Positions 25,987 through 34,506 of a stretch of DNA of 64,000 nt are shown in pieces. Every line of letters begins with the position of its first letter. Within the stretch, counting starts at the first letter, position 1. Source of the DNA: Streptomyces sp. DT2A-34. Lineage in GTDB: Bacteria > Actinomycetota > Actinomycetes > Streptomycetales > Streptomycetaceae. The position numbers and the translations under genes were made by a program. The stretch covers positions 1,736,001 to 1,800,000 of the forward strand of contig NZ_JASTWJ010000001.1 of NCBI RefSeq assembly GCF_030499515.1. Direction: 5' to 3'. The notes under the pieces were generated by a model that saw nothing but the letters and a program-made list of their open reading frames with translations, ran no database searches and was not told where the DNA came from.

Positions 25987-28266
25987 ATGCCCCGTCCTCC
26001 CCGCCCCACCCGCCGTACGACGATCCGCGTCGACATGAGCGCCGACGCGGGGCACCCGATCAGCCCGGACGTCTTCGGCGCCTTCTTCGAGGACATCAAC
26101 CACGCGGCCGACGGCGGGTTGTACGCCGAACTCGTCCAGAACCGGTCCTTCGCCTACAGCCGCGACGACCGGCCCGAGTGGCACGCGCTCACCGCCTGGG
26201 AGCTCGTCGAGCTGGGCGGCGGACGCGGCAGCCTGCGCACGGACACCGCCGCCCCGCTGCACCCGGCCAACCCGCGCCACGCGGTACTGGAGGTGACGGC
26301 TCCGGGCGAGGGCGTGGGCCTGGTGAACCACGGGTTCGACGGCATTCCGGTCGAGGCGGGGGCGTCGTACCGGCTGAGTCTGTACGCCCGCCGCCCGGAG
26401 GGCGAACAGGCCCCGCTGACCGTCCGGTTGACCGGATCGCGAGGCACGTACGCCGAGGCCGTGCTCGACGGGGTGACGGGCTCCTGGACACGGCACGAAA
26501 CGGTGCTGGTCTCCGCCGCGACCGACCCCGACGCCCGGCTGCTCGTCCTCGCCACCACCCCCGGCACCGTCCACCTGGACCTGGTGTCCCTCTTCCCCAC
26601 AGCCACCTTCCGCGGCCGGCCGGGCGGCCTGCGCGCGGACCTGGCCCAGGCGATCGCCGATCTGAAGCCGAAGTTCCTGCGCTTCCCCGGCGGTTGTGTC
26701 GCCCACGGCCTCGGGCTCGGCAACATGTACCGCTGGAAGGACACCATCGGACCGCTCGAAGCCCGCCGCCCGCAGCGCAACCTGTGGGGCTACCACCAGT
26801 CCGCCGGCCTCGGCTACTTCGAGTACTTCCAGTTCTGCGCGGACATCGGCGCCAAACCGCTGCCCGTGGTGGCCGCCGGTGTCTGCTGCCAGAACACCCC
26901 GGGCGGCCAGCACGCCGTCCCCCTCGACGAGATGCCCGCGTACGTCCAGGAGATCCTGGACCTCGTCGAGTACGCCAACGGCCCCGCCGACTCGCCCTGG
27001 GGTGCCCGGCGGGCCGAGGCCGGGCACCCGGAGCCGTTCGGCCTGGAGTACCTCGGCGTGGGCAACGAGGACGAGATCACCCCGGCGTTCCGGGAGCGGT
27101 TCGCCCTCATCCACGCGGCGCTGGCCGAGCGACACCCCGAGATCACGGTCATCGGCACCTCGGGGCCCGCCCCCAGGGGACGGGACTTCGAGGCGGGCTG
27201 GGAGTTCGCCCGCAAGACCGGCCTCGCGATGGTCGACGAGCACGGGTATCTCTCCCCGCGCTGGTTCCTGCAGAACACCGACCGCTACGACGGCTACGAC
27301 CGCACCGGCCCGAAGGTGTACCTCGGCGAGTGGGCGTCGATGGGCAGCACCCTGTACAACGCCCTCGCCGAGGCGGCGTACCTGAACGCCCTGGAGCGCA
27401 ACGGTGACATCGTCGCCCTGTCCTCCTACGCCCCGCTGCTCGCCAAGTCCGGCCATACGCAGTGGACGCCGGACCTGATCCACTTCGACAACACCTCCGT
27501 CCGGCTCACGGTGAACTACCACGCGCACCGCATGCACTCCGTGCACCACGGGGACGTGTACCTGCCGCACACGCTGACCGGCGCCCCGGACGCGGCCGAA
27601 CCGCCGGACGGCCTGCGGGGCGGAGGGGTGCGGCTCGACACCGTGAACACCCTGGCGGAGTACGCGGACCTGCGCGTGAGCTGCGGTGAGGCCGACTACA
27701 CGATCGATGTGCGGGCGCGCAAGACCGGCGGCGAGGAGGGCTTCCGGATCGCCTTCGGAGCGGTGGCCACCGGTGACCACTACCTCTGGACGATCGGCGG
27801 ATGGCAGAACAAGGGAATGCCGCTGCAGCGTGTCTGCGACGGAAGGGCCGAGGACGTGGAGTGGGTGCCCGGCACCGTCGAGACCGGGCGGTGGTACGAC
27901 ATCCGGGTCGAGGTCGCCGGCTCCCGGATCCGCTGTCTGCTGGACGGCGCCGTGATCCACGACGTCGAGGACGACCGGCGGCCGCTGCGGACGTTCTCGG
28001 TCTCCACCGTCCGGGACTCGGCGACGGGCGACGTCATCGTCAAGGTCGTGAACCTGACGCCGGACGAGATCACGGCGGACATCCGCCTCGTCGGGGCGCG
28101 GCAACCCGCCGCCTGGGCCACGCGGACCGTCCTGGCCGGCGAGCTCTCCGCCGAGCAGGCCGCCCCGCACAGCTCGCCGCTCCCCACGTCCGACGCCTTC
28201 GACTGCCCTCTGCCGGCGCACTCGTTCACGGCCGTCCGCATCCCCGCCACCCAAGGGTCCGCATGA
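25987..28266 (+). CDS. Alpha-L-arabinofuranosidase (GH51) with inserted sandwich domain
   Basis: A 759-residue enzyme expected to release terminal arabinose from arabinan, arabinoxylan or arabinogalactan. There is no signal peptide, so it probably acts on imported oligosaccharides. Order: N-terminal strand region (1-75), CBM4/9-like sandwich (about 80-200), GH51 (beta/alpha)8 barrel (about 205-530), an extra concanavalin-like sandwich (about 540-660, YADLRVSCGEADYTIDVRARKTGG) and the C-terminal GH51 beta domain. Catalytic acid/base Glu361 in GVGNEDE; nucleophile Glu448 in YLGEW. The ATG at 25987 follows GGAG. The sandwich insert makes it longer than the classical 500-residue GH51 enzymes; such long forms are known in actinomycetes. 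Confidence 0.92.
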   Translation: MPRPPRPTRRTTIRVDMSADAGHPISPDVFGAFFEDINHAADGGLYAELVQNRSFAYSRDDRPEWHALTAWELVELGGGRGSLRTDTAAPLHPANPRHAVLEVTAPGEGVGLVNHGFDGIPVEAGASYRLSLYARRPEGEQAPLTVRLTGSRGTYAEAVLDGVTGSWTRHETVLVSAATDPDARLLVLATTPGTVHLDLVSLFPTATFRGRPGGLRADLAQAIADLKPKFLRFPGGCVAHGLGLGNMYRWKDTIGPLEARRPQRNLWGYHQSAGLGYFEYFQFCADIGAKPLPVVAAGVCCQNTPGGQHAVPLDEMPAYVQEILDLVEYANGPADSPWGARRAEAGHPEPFGLEYLGVGNEDEITPAFRERFALIHAALAERHPEITVIGTSGPAPRGRDFEAGWEFARKTGLAMVDEHGYLSPRWFLQNTDRYDGYDRTGPKVYLGEWASMGSTLYNALAEAAYLNALERNGDIVALSSYAPLLAKSGHTQWTPDLIHFDNTSVRLTVNYHAHRMHSVHHGDVYLPHTLTGAPDAAEPPDGLRGGGVRLDTVNTLAEYADLRVSCGEADYTIDVRARKTGGEEGFRIAFGAVATGDHYLWTIGGWQNKGMPLQRVCDGRAEDVEWVPGTVETGRWYDIRVEVAGSRIRCLLDGAVIHDVEDDRRPLRTFSVSTVRDSATGDVIVKVVNLTPDEITADIRLVGARQPAAWATRTVLAGELSAEQAAPHSSPLPTSDAFDCPLPAHSFTAVRIPATQGSA

Positions 28267-28322
28267 CGCCTCAGGCCGCCACCGGTGCCGACACCGGCAC
28301 CGCACCGGAGAAAACGAAGTAA
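28263..28322 (+). CDS. 19-residue ORF overlapping the GH51 stop
   Basis: MTPQAATGADTGTAPEKTK opens at an ATG overlapping the GH51 stop (ATGA). It contains an 8-base inverted repeat, CGGTGCCG (28283-28290) and CGGCACCG (28295-28302). It may be a chance frame or the trace of a lost downstream gene. The remaining bases to 28522 hold nothing I can identify. Confidence 0.2.
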   Translation: MTPQAATGADTGTAPEKTK

Positions 28323-28522
28323 CCGATTTCGATACAGCGCGGGCCGAACGTCCCGGGCCGACCAGCGCCTCAACCCTGCGGGGACAGCCTCGCCGTGGCC
28401 TCATGCGCCGCTCCTGGCACCCCGCTCCCCCCAAGCAAGCTTGTAAGCGGCGCAAATGAGTTCGAGGAAACCCGTGTGCTCACTCTCAGCCCTACTGATT
28501 GACCAGCCGTTCCCGGCAGATC

Positions 28523-28543
28523 TACGGTAGAAGGCGCTTTCTG
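28523..28543 (+). promoter_or_regulatory. Promoter/operator block TANGGTAG-GCGCTT
   Basis: TACGGTAG (28523-28530) followed by AAGGCGCTTTCTG. Seventeen of 21 bases match the block at 36192-36212. TACGGT suits a Streptomyces -10 box, with the LacI-like palindrome directly downstream as a roadblock. A second half-palindrome GAAAATGTTTCC follows at 28543-28554. It precedes the dehydrogenase start by 34 bases. Confidence 0.55.
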
Positions 28544-28576
28544 AAAATGTTTCCATCCCAGTCCGTCAGGAGACTC

Positions 28577-29590
28577 ATGCCCAGCCCCCAGCCACCGAGG
28601 GCCGTGTTCGCCATGGATCCGGTGCACCTCCCGCTGCTCTTCCCCTCGCCGCTCATGGCCAGGCTGAGGAAGGCCTCCGACATCGACCCCGCGCTCGTGG
28701 TGCGGGACTTCGCCGACCCGGCGTCCGCGGCCGCCCTGGCCGAGGCGGAGGTGCTCATCACCGGCTGGGGCTGCCCCCACCTGGACGCCGACGTCCTCGC
28801 CGCCGCGCCCAAGCTGCGCGCCGTCCTGCACGCCGCCGGCTCGGTCCGCTCGCTGGTCGGCGAGGCCCTCTGGAAGCACGGCGTCACCGTCTCCAGTGCG
28901 GTGACCGCCAACGCGCTGCCGGTCGCGGAGTACACGCTGGCCATGATCCTGCTCGCCGGGAAGGACACCTTCACCCACCGCGAGCGCTTCCGCACCAGCC
29001 GCGCGTATCCGACCCCCGCCGAGACCGCCCCCACGGGCAACGTCGGCCGCCGCGTCGGCGTCATCGGCGCCTCGCGCGTGGGCAGACGGCTGCTGGAGCT
29101 GTTGCGGCCCTTCGACTTCACGGTGCTGCTGCACGACCCGTACGTCAGCCCTGCCGAGGCCACCGAACTCGGTGCCGAGTCGATGTCGTTGGAGGACCTG
29201 CTCCGGCACAGCGACATCGTCAGCCTGCACGCCCCCGACATCCCCGAGACCTACCGCATGCTCGACGGCGACCGCCTCGCCCTCATCCGGGACGGCGGCG
29301 TACTGATCAACACCTCGCGCGGTGCCCTGATCGACCCCGACGCGCTCACCGACGAGCTGGCCTCCGGGCGGCTGTACGCGATCCTCGACGTCACCGAGCC
29401 CGAACCGCTGCCCGCCGGCTCCCCGCTCTACCACCTGCCCAACGTCTTCCTCACCCCGCATATCGCCGGATCGCTCGGCAACGAGCTGGAGCGCCTCGGC
29501 CGCACCGCCGTGGAGGAGCTGGAACGCCTGGTCGCGGGCCTGCCGCCGGCCCACGAGGTGCGCCACGCGGACCTGGCCCGGGTCGCATGA
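28577..29590 (+). CDS. D-isomer-specific 2-hydroxyacid dehydrogenase
   Basis: A 337-residue cytoplasmic NAD(P)-dependent oxidoreductase. ATG at 28577 follows AGGAG. The Rossmann loop reads GVIGASRVGRRLLE (about residue 160); catalytic residues are Arg in NTSRGALIDPDAL, Glu in DVTEPEPLP and His in LTPHIAGSLGNE. The substrate is not readable. Lying between the GH51 gene and a LacI gene, it may process a sugar-acid intermediate released by pectin or uronate breakdown. It is the only central-metabolism enzyme in the sugar block, and it has its own operator block. Confidence 0.88.
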   Translation: MPSPQPPRAVFAMDPVHLPLLFPSPLMARLRKASDIDPALVVRDFADPASAAALAEAEVLITGWGCPHLDADVLAAAPKLRAVLHAAGSVRSLVGEALWKHGVTVSSAVTANALPVAEYTLAMILLAGKDTFTHRERFRTSRAYPTPAETAPTGNVGRRVGVIGASRVGRRLLELLRPFDFTVLLHDPYVSPAEATELGAESMSLEDLLRHSDIVSLHAPDIPETYRMLDGDRLALIRDGGVLINTSRGALIDPDALTDELASGRLYAILDVTEPEPLPAGSPLYHLPNVFLTPHIAGSLGNELERLGRTAVEELERLVAGLPPAHEVRHADLARVA

Positions 29591-29620
29591 GGCGGCGGCC
29601 GGCGCACGGGGCGCCCGCTC

Positions 29621-29643
29621 GGAAACCATGGGATACGGTTTCC
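29621..29643. promoter_or_regulatory. Inverted repeat GGAAACC-n9-GGTTTCC
   Basis: GGAAACC (29621-29627) and GGTTTCC (29637-29643) flank nine bases containing ATGGGATAC. It lies 122 bases before the LacI gene at 29765. The half-site GGAAACC also opens the operator at 25906, so this may be a spaced variant of the same box. Confidence 0.45.
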
Positions 29644-29764
29644 GCATCGGCGGGGGGCCGGTTTCCCTGTCGTACGGCGAGGGACGAGGTCTCTGGCCAT
29701 CCGGCGCGGGGCACGGCGCCCGGGCGTCCGGCAAGGCAGGCGCGACGGTGAAGGAGCCGCAAGG

Positions 29765-30862
29765 GTGAGTCAGCGCAAGGTGTCGAACGACGCCGGTCGG
29801 GCCACCATCCGGGACGTGGCGGAACGCGCGGGTGTCTCCGTCGCCAGCGTGTCGCGCGTCCTGTCCGGCAACTACCCGGTGTCGGACGATCTGCGTCGGC
29901 GGGTGATGAAGGTCGTCCGGGATCTGGACTACGTCACCAACGCCCACGCCCGCTCCCTGGCCGGCGGCGGAACGCCCACCGTGGCGATCCTCATCAACAA
30001 CATCACCGGCGCCGCGTTCGCCCATGTGGCGAAGGGAGTGGAGGGCGCCGCCACGTTGCGCGGCTGGCTCTCGCTGGTGGGGACCACGGGGGACGACCCC
30101 GAGCGGGAGCTCGCGCTGGTCAACCTCATGCGGCAGCAGGGGGTCGCCGCCGTCGTGCTGCTCGGCGGGGCCTACGACTACGACGAGTACCAGCTGCGCA
30201 TGGCCCGGTTCGCCCGTTCCCTCGACGCCGCCGGCTCCCATCTCGTGCTCGTGGGCAGGCCGCCGCTGGAGGGCGACGTGCCGGCCACGACGGTCGACTA
30301 CGACAACGAGGGCGGCGCGTATGCCATGGCCAGCCATCTGTTGTCCGCCGGGCATCGCGAGGTCCTCGTGCTGCCGGGGCATGCCGAACTCACGACCGCC
30401 CAAGGCCGGCTGAAAGGCGCCCGGCGGGCCTTCGACGCGTACGGCGTGCCGTTCGATCCGGGCATGGTGCGGCACGGGCCGTACGACTACGAGCACGGGT
30501 ACGAGGCGGTGGAGGAGGCCCTTGAGCAAGGGCTGGACTTCTCCGCCGTGCTGGCCGGGACCGACGTGGTCGCCGCCGGTGCCATGCAGGCGCTGCGTGC
30601 GGCCGGGCTGCGGGTGCCGGAGGACGTGTCGATCGTCGGCTACGACGACATTCCGCTCGCCTCCCAGCTCACACCCCAACTCACCACCGTCCACGTGCCG
30701 TACGAGGAGATGGGCCGCGTCGCGCTGCGCGCGGTGGCGGACCGGCGCGAGGGCGGTACCGGCCGCCGCAAGGGCGGCGACGGCGACCATCTGGTGCTGG
30801 GCACCCATGTCGTCGTACGCAACTCCGTGCAGCCGCCTGCCCCGCGGGGCGGACGGAAGTAA
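29765..30862 (+). CDS. LacI-family transcriptional regulator
   Basis: A 365-residue repressor with GTG start at 29765 after AAGGAG. HTH at residues about 13-60 (TIRDVAERAGVSVASVSRVLSGNYPVS) and a sugar-sensing domain to about 345 (TTVDYDNEGGAYAMASHLLSAGH, SIVGYDDIPLASQLTPQLTTVHVPYEEMG), then a basic tail. It is the close paralogue of the regulator at 13286; the HTH recognition region differs in only a few residues, so the two probably compete for or divide the ACCGGTT-type operators. It lies 174 bases downstream of the dehydrogenase and 372 bases upstream of a sugar transporter operon, both possible targets. Confidence 0.92.
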   Translation: MSQRKVSNDAGRATIRDVAERAGVSVASVSRVLSGNYPVSDDLRRRVMKVVRDLDYVTNAHARSLAGGGTPTVAILINNITGAAFAHVAKGVEGAATLRGWLSLVGTTGDDPERELALVNLMRQQGVAAVVLLGGAYDYDEYQLRMARFARSLDAAGSHLVLVGRPPLEGDVPATTVDYDNEGGAYAMASHLLSAGHREVLVLPGHAELTTAQGRLKGARRAFDAYGVPFDPGMVRHGPYDYEHGYEAVEEALEQGLDFSAVLAGTDVVAAGAMQALRAAGLRVPEDVSIVGYDDIPLASQLTPQLTTVHVPYEEMGRVALRAVADRREGGTGRRKGGDGDHLVLGTHVVVRNSVQPPAPRGGRK

Positions 30863-30870
30863 CGTCCAGC

Positions 30871-30890
30871 AAACGTTTCGTAAGCGTTTT
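30871..30890 (+). promoter_or_regulatory. AAACGTTT palindrome plus TAAGCGTTTT
   Basis: AAACGTTT (30871-30878) is followed by TAAGCGTTTT (30881-30890), a degenerate AAGCGCTT operator. These lie at the start of the 372-base gap before the binding-protein gene at 31235, immediately after the LacI stop. Confidence 0.4.
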
Positions 30891-30923
30891 CCCGAGGCCT
30901 TACCGGTCCTCGCCAGGTCACTC

Positions 30924-30935
30924 GGGAGCGCTCCC
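30924..30935. promoter_or_regulatory. CebR-like operator GGGAGCGCTCCC
   Basis: A perfect 12-base palindrome identical to the core of the CebR box (TGGGAGCGCTCCCA) of Streptomyces, which controls cello-oligosaccharide genes; only the outermost base on each side differs. It lies 300 bases before the binding-protein gene. The rest of the gap up to 31234 holds GC-rich non-coding sequence with an ATAACAAATTT patch and no gene that I can see. Confidence 0.55.
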
Positions 30936-31234
30936 CCATCCGCGCAACAGCCCTCATCGAACAGCCTCCCACCTGCGCTTACGCCCTCCGGCACGGACAG
31001 GGCGGACGCGCGCCCGCAGATAACCGGACGGACAACCCGGCGTAACAAATTTCCGCGCACCTCTTGCTATGAGCGGAGACGTCGGCCTACCGTCCCTGCA
31101 ACCGCTTACTACAGCTTCTGCTTGGCCGACCCCCCGCAACCGCGAGCCGACGATTTCCGGCCGCCGTTCTGGCCGGCACCACCGAGCCGCCGACGTTCCG
31201 ATAGAACGCTCTCATTCCGAAGGATCACGGTCAG

Positions 31235-32578
31235 ATGAACTTCACCAGCCCCCGGAGAAGGTTCGCCTCCGCCGCCGTCGCGGGAATCGCCCTGACAGGT
31301 CTGCTCGCCGCCTGTGGCGGATCCGGCTCCGGAGACTCGGACTCCGGTTCCAACGCCTCCGGCCCCGTCACCCTCGACTTCTGGGGCTGGGCCAACGGCC
31401 AGGAGGCCGTCGTCAAGGCGTTCAACGCCAGCCACAAGGACGTCCAGCTCAAGTACACGAAGGTCACCGACCAGCTGACCATGCAGAAGCAGCTGACCAA
31501 CGCCGTCAAGGCGGGCAACGCGCCCTGTCTGCTGCAGAACACCGGTGAGTATGTGACCAGCTGGGTCTCGCAGGGCGCGCTCGCCGACATCACGAAGTAC
31601 GTCGAGGCCGACAAGGACAAGTTCAACCCCGGCTCATGGGCGGTCGGCCAGGTCCAGGGCAAGGTCTACGGCGTCCCGACCGCCTCGGCCCCCGCGTTCA
31701 CCATCTACCGCACCGACATCTTCGAGAAGTACGGCCTGAAGGCCCCGACGACCTGGGACGACTTCATCGCCGCGGGCAAGGTGCTGAAGAAGCACGACAT
31801 CAAGATCACCAACTACGCCGGTGAGGACCCGAGCACCCTGGAGGTGCTCGCCATGCAGGCCGGGGCGAACTGGTACAGCATCGACGGCAACTCCTGGAAG
31901 GTCGACTTCCAGGACGCGGGCACCCTGAAGGCCGCCAAGGTGATCCAGGAGATCATCGACAACGACCTGAACGCCAAGCTGTCCTTCGCCGACTACGCGG
32001 CCGTGCAGCGCAGCTTCGACACCGGCGCCACCGCGACCCGGCAGATCTCCACCTGGCAGATGTCCGGCATGGTGCAGAACTTCACCAAGTCCTTCGGCGA
32101 CTGGGCGCTCGCCCCGTGGCCGACCTTCAAGGGAGAGGCGGCCCGGACGCCGGCCGCCACCAACCAGAGCGGCAACCTGACGCTGGTCAGCGAGCAGTGC
32201 AAGAACCAGGAGCAGGCCGCCGAGGCGGCGCTGTGGATGTCCACCGACACCGGTGCGGTCAAGACCATGGCGAGCCCGGAGACCGGCAGCGGTGTGATGC
32301 CGGCGCTGGCCGACAGCGAGTCGTACGTCTCCGAGGCGATCTCCGAGAAGCTGCTCGGCAAGAACTACGAGCCGGCCAAGAAGATCGTCACGGACAGCCT
32401 GGGCACCGTCCGGACCGGCTGGACCTTCGGCCCGAACTGGACCGCGATGTTCACCGAGATGCAGGCCGAGTGGGCCAAGGTCGTCAGCAAGGAACAGAAG
32501 GTCACCGATCTCCTGGCGCACATGCAGGAGTGGACGGTCAACGACCTGAAGCAGCGCGGCATCAGCGTCAAGGGCTGA
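31235..32578 (+). CDS. Sugar ABC transporter substrate-binding lipoprotein
   Basis: A 447-residue extracellular binding protein. The ATG at 31235 follows AAGGA. Signal MNFTSPRRRFASAAVAGIAL with lipobox LLAAC near residue 28 and a Gly/Ser-rich linker. Solute-binding fold: PVTLDFWGWANGQEAVVKAFNASHKDVQLKY split over residues 45-75, TTWDDFIAAGKVLKKH, WALAPWPTF, EAALWMSTDTGAVKTM. First gene of a transporter operon with two permeases and, after a hairpin, a GH43 xylosidase-like gene, suggesting import of xylo- or arabino-oligosaccharides. An MsiK-type ATPase from elsewhere would energise it. Confidence 0.92.
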   Translation: MNFTSPRRRFASAAVAGIALTGLLAACGGSGSGDSDSGSNASGPVTLDFWGWANGQEAVVKAFNASHKDVQLKYTKVTDQLTMQKQLTNAVKAGNAPCLLQNTGEYVTSWVSQGALADITKYVEADKDKFNPGSWAVGQVQGKVYGVPTASAPAFTIYRTDIFEKYGLKAPTTWDDFIAAGKVLKKHDIKITNYAGEDPSTLEVLAMQAGANWYSIDGNSWKVDFQDAGTLKAAKVIQEIIDNDLNAKLSFADYAAVQRSFDTGATATRQISTWQMSGMVQNFTKSFGDWALAPWPTFKGEAARTPAATNQSGNLTLVSEQCKNQEQAAEAALWMSTDTGAVKTMASPETGSGVMPALADSESYVSEAISEKLLGKNYEPAKKIVTDSLGTVRTGWTFGPNWTAMFTEMQAEWAKVVSKEQKVTDLLAHMQEWTVNDLKQRGISVKG

Positions 32579-32588
32579 GGCAGACTCG

Positions 32589-33473
32589 ATGATTCGCTCC
32601 CAGCGCTGGAAGGGTGCCGCCTTCACGGTGCCCTTCCAGCTCGGCTTCGTCTTCCTCTATCTGCTTCCGATCGGCTACGCCGTCTACCAGTCCCTGTTCC
32701 TGGAGAAGCAGTCCGGGCTCGGGCTCGGCGGCGCGACCACGGAGTTCGTCGGCCTGGACAACTACAGCAAGGGCCTGACCGACTCGGCGTTCATGACCTC
32801 CATCCTCCGGGTGGTGCTGTTCGCCTGCGTCCAGATCCCGTTCATGCTGCTCATCAGCCTGCTGCTGGCGCTCTTCCTGGACGCGGTCACGGCGAAGGCG
32901 GCCGGCCGGTTCCGGATCCTGCTGCTGGTGCCGTACATGATTCCCGGCGTGGTCGCGGCCGTCGTGTGGGTCAACCTGTACAGCCCCGAGGTGGGCCCGC
33001 TCACGCCGCTCGGCGAGCTGTTCGGGTTCGACTGGAACTTCTTCGCGCCCTCCATGGTGTGGCCGGCCATCGGCAACCTGCTGACCTGGCACGGCATCGG
33101 CTACAACATGGTGATCATCTACGCCGCGCTCCAGGGCGTGCCCCGTGAGCTGTTCGAGGCGGCACGGCTGGACGGCGCCTCGGAGCTGCGGATCGCGCTG
33201 AGCATCAAGATCCCGTTCGTGCGCGGGGCGCTCGTGCTGACCGCGCTGCTGTCGATCATCCAGATGCTGCAGATCTTCAACGAGCCCGCACTGTTTAGGA
33301 ACGTGACTCCGGAGACGGTCAGCGACAGCTTCACGCCGATCATGATCATCTACAACCAGGCGTTCAACGCCGCCAACTACCACTACGCCGCGGCCCTGTC
33401 GGTGCTGCTCGCCCTGATCCTCGGTGTGGCGTCCTTCCTCTTCTACCGGCTGACCTCGAGGGAGGCGGACTGA
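32589..33473 (+). CDS. Sugar ABC transporter permease (MalF type)
   Basis: A 294-residue membrane protein with six predicted helices, starting with VPFQLGFVFLYLLPIGYAVYQSLF. EAA loop ELFEAARLDGASELRIALSIKIPFVRGALV near residue 190. It begins 10 bases after the binding-protein stop, with GAGG upstream, and its stop overlaps the next start (TGATG). Confidence 0.93.
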   Translation: MIRSQRWKGAAFTVPFQLGFVFLYLLPIGYAVYQSLFLEKQSGLGLGGATTEFVGLDNYSKGLTDSAFMTSILRVVLFACVQIPFMLLISLLLALFLDAVTAKAAGRFRILLLVPYMIPGVVAAVVWVNLYSPEVGPLTPLGELFGFDWNFFAPSMVWPAIGNLLTWHGIGYNMVIIYAALQGVPRELFEAARLDGASELRIALSIKIPFVRGALVLTALLSIIQMLQIFNEPALFRNVTPETVSDSFTPIMIIYNQAFNAANYHYAAALSVLLALILGVASFLFYRLTSREAD

Positions 33474-34411
33474 TGGCGCTGACGGAAAACCGTAAGGAAA
33501 ACGGCACGGAAACAGCCGCCGTGCCACCCCGCGGGCGCACCGTGCGACGACTCACCAGCCCGGACGCGGCCTCGCGTTCCAAGGGCGGCCAGCGCTTCAT
33601 GCTGCTCGGTCTGATCCTGGCCAGCGTCTACAGCCTCTTCCCCGTGTACTGGCTGATGATCGCCGCGACGAAGGACCGCGTGGGGCTGTACCAGAGCAAC
33701 GGACTGTGGTTCTCCGGCTGGCACCTGTGGGACAACCTCCAGCAGGTCTTCACCTACGAGGACGGCATCTTCCTGCGCTGGACCGCCAACTCGTTCCTGT
33801 ACGCGGGCGTCGGCTCGCTCGGCGGCACCCTCATCGCGTTGGCCACGGGCTACGGCCTCGCCCGCTTCGACTTCCCCGGGCGGGGCGCGGTGTTCGCGTG
33901 CGTGGTGGGCTCGTTCCTGATCCCGATCGCGCTGCTCACGCTGCCGCTGTACCTGCTGTTCTCGGCGATCGGGCTGGTCGACACCCCCTGGGCGATGCTG
34001 ATCCCCTGCCTGATCAACCCGTTCAGCGTGTATCTGGCCAAGGTGTACACCGAGGCCACGATCCCGTTCGAGCTCCTCGAGGCGGCCCGGATCGACGGCG
34101 CCGGTGAGCTGCGGATCTTCTTCAGCATCGTGCTGCGGATGATGACGACGGGCGGTGCGACCGTCTTCCTGCTCGCCTTCGTCAACACCTGGAACGCCTT
34201 CTTCCTCCCCCTCACCGTGCTGCGCGGCGAGGAGAACTGGACGCTCAACCTGGGTCTGTACAACTGGACCGGCAAACGCCTGGAGTCGGGCATCGACGTG
34301 ACCAGTCTCGTCCTGACCGGCGCGCTGCTGTCGATCATCCCCATGGCGATCATGATGGTCGCGATGCGGCGCTACTGGCGGACCGGCGTGACGCTCGGCG
34401 CCCTGAAGTGA
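33473..34411 (+). CDS. Sugar ABC transporter permease (MalG type)
   Basis: A 312-residue membrane protein. A polar tail of about 35 residues precedes the first helix (FMLLGLILASVYSLFPVYWLMI). EAA loop ELLEAARIDGAGELRIFFSIVLRMM near residue 200. The ATG shares one base with the upstream stop, so translation is coupled. A strong hairpin follows the stop by 30 bases. Confidence 0.93.
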   Translation: MALTENRKENGTETAAVPPRGRTVRRLTSPDAASRSKGGQRFMLLGLILASVYSLFPVYWLMIAATKDRVGLYQSNGLWFSGWHLWDNLQQVFTYEDGIFLRWTANSFLYAGVGSLGGTLIALATGYGLARFDFPGRGAVFACVVGSFLIPIALLTLPLYLLFSAIGLVDTPWAMLIPCLINPFSVYLAKVYTEATIPFELLEAARIDGAGELRIFFSIVLRMMTTGGATVFLLAFVNTWNAFFLPLTVLRGEENWTLNLGLYNWTGKRLESGIDVTSLVLTGALLSIIPMAIMMVAMRRYWRTGVTLGALK

Positions 34412-34441
34412 GCCCGCTGCCCGGTATCCGCACATGACTCC

Positions 34442-34480
34442 CTGGGGGCCGCGGGTGACCCTGACTCCCCGCGCCCCCAG
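34442..34480 (+). terminator. GC-rich hairpin between permease and GH43 genes
   Basis: CTGGGGGCCGCGGG pairs with CCCGCGCCCCCAG around a 12-base loop, with one bulged C. No T-tract follows. It could end or attenuate the transporter message so that the downstream GH43 gene is expressed at a lower level. Confidence 0.6.
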
Positions 34481-34506
34481 GTGACCGACGCCCCTGGAGT
34501 CCTCCC

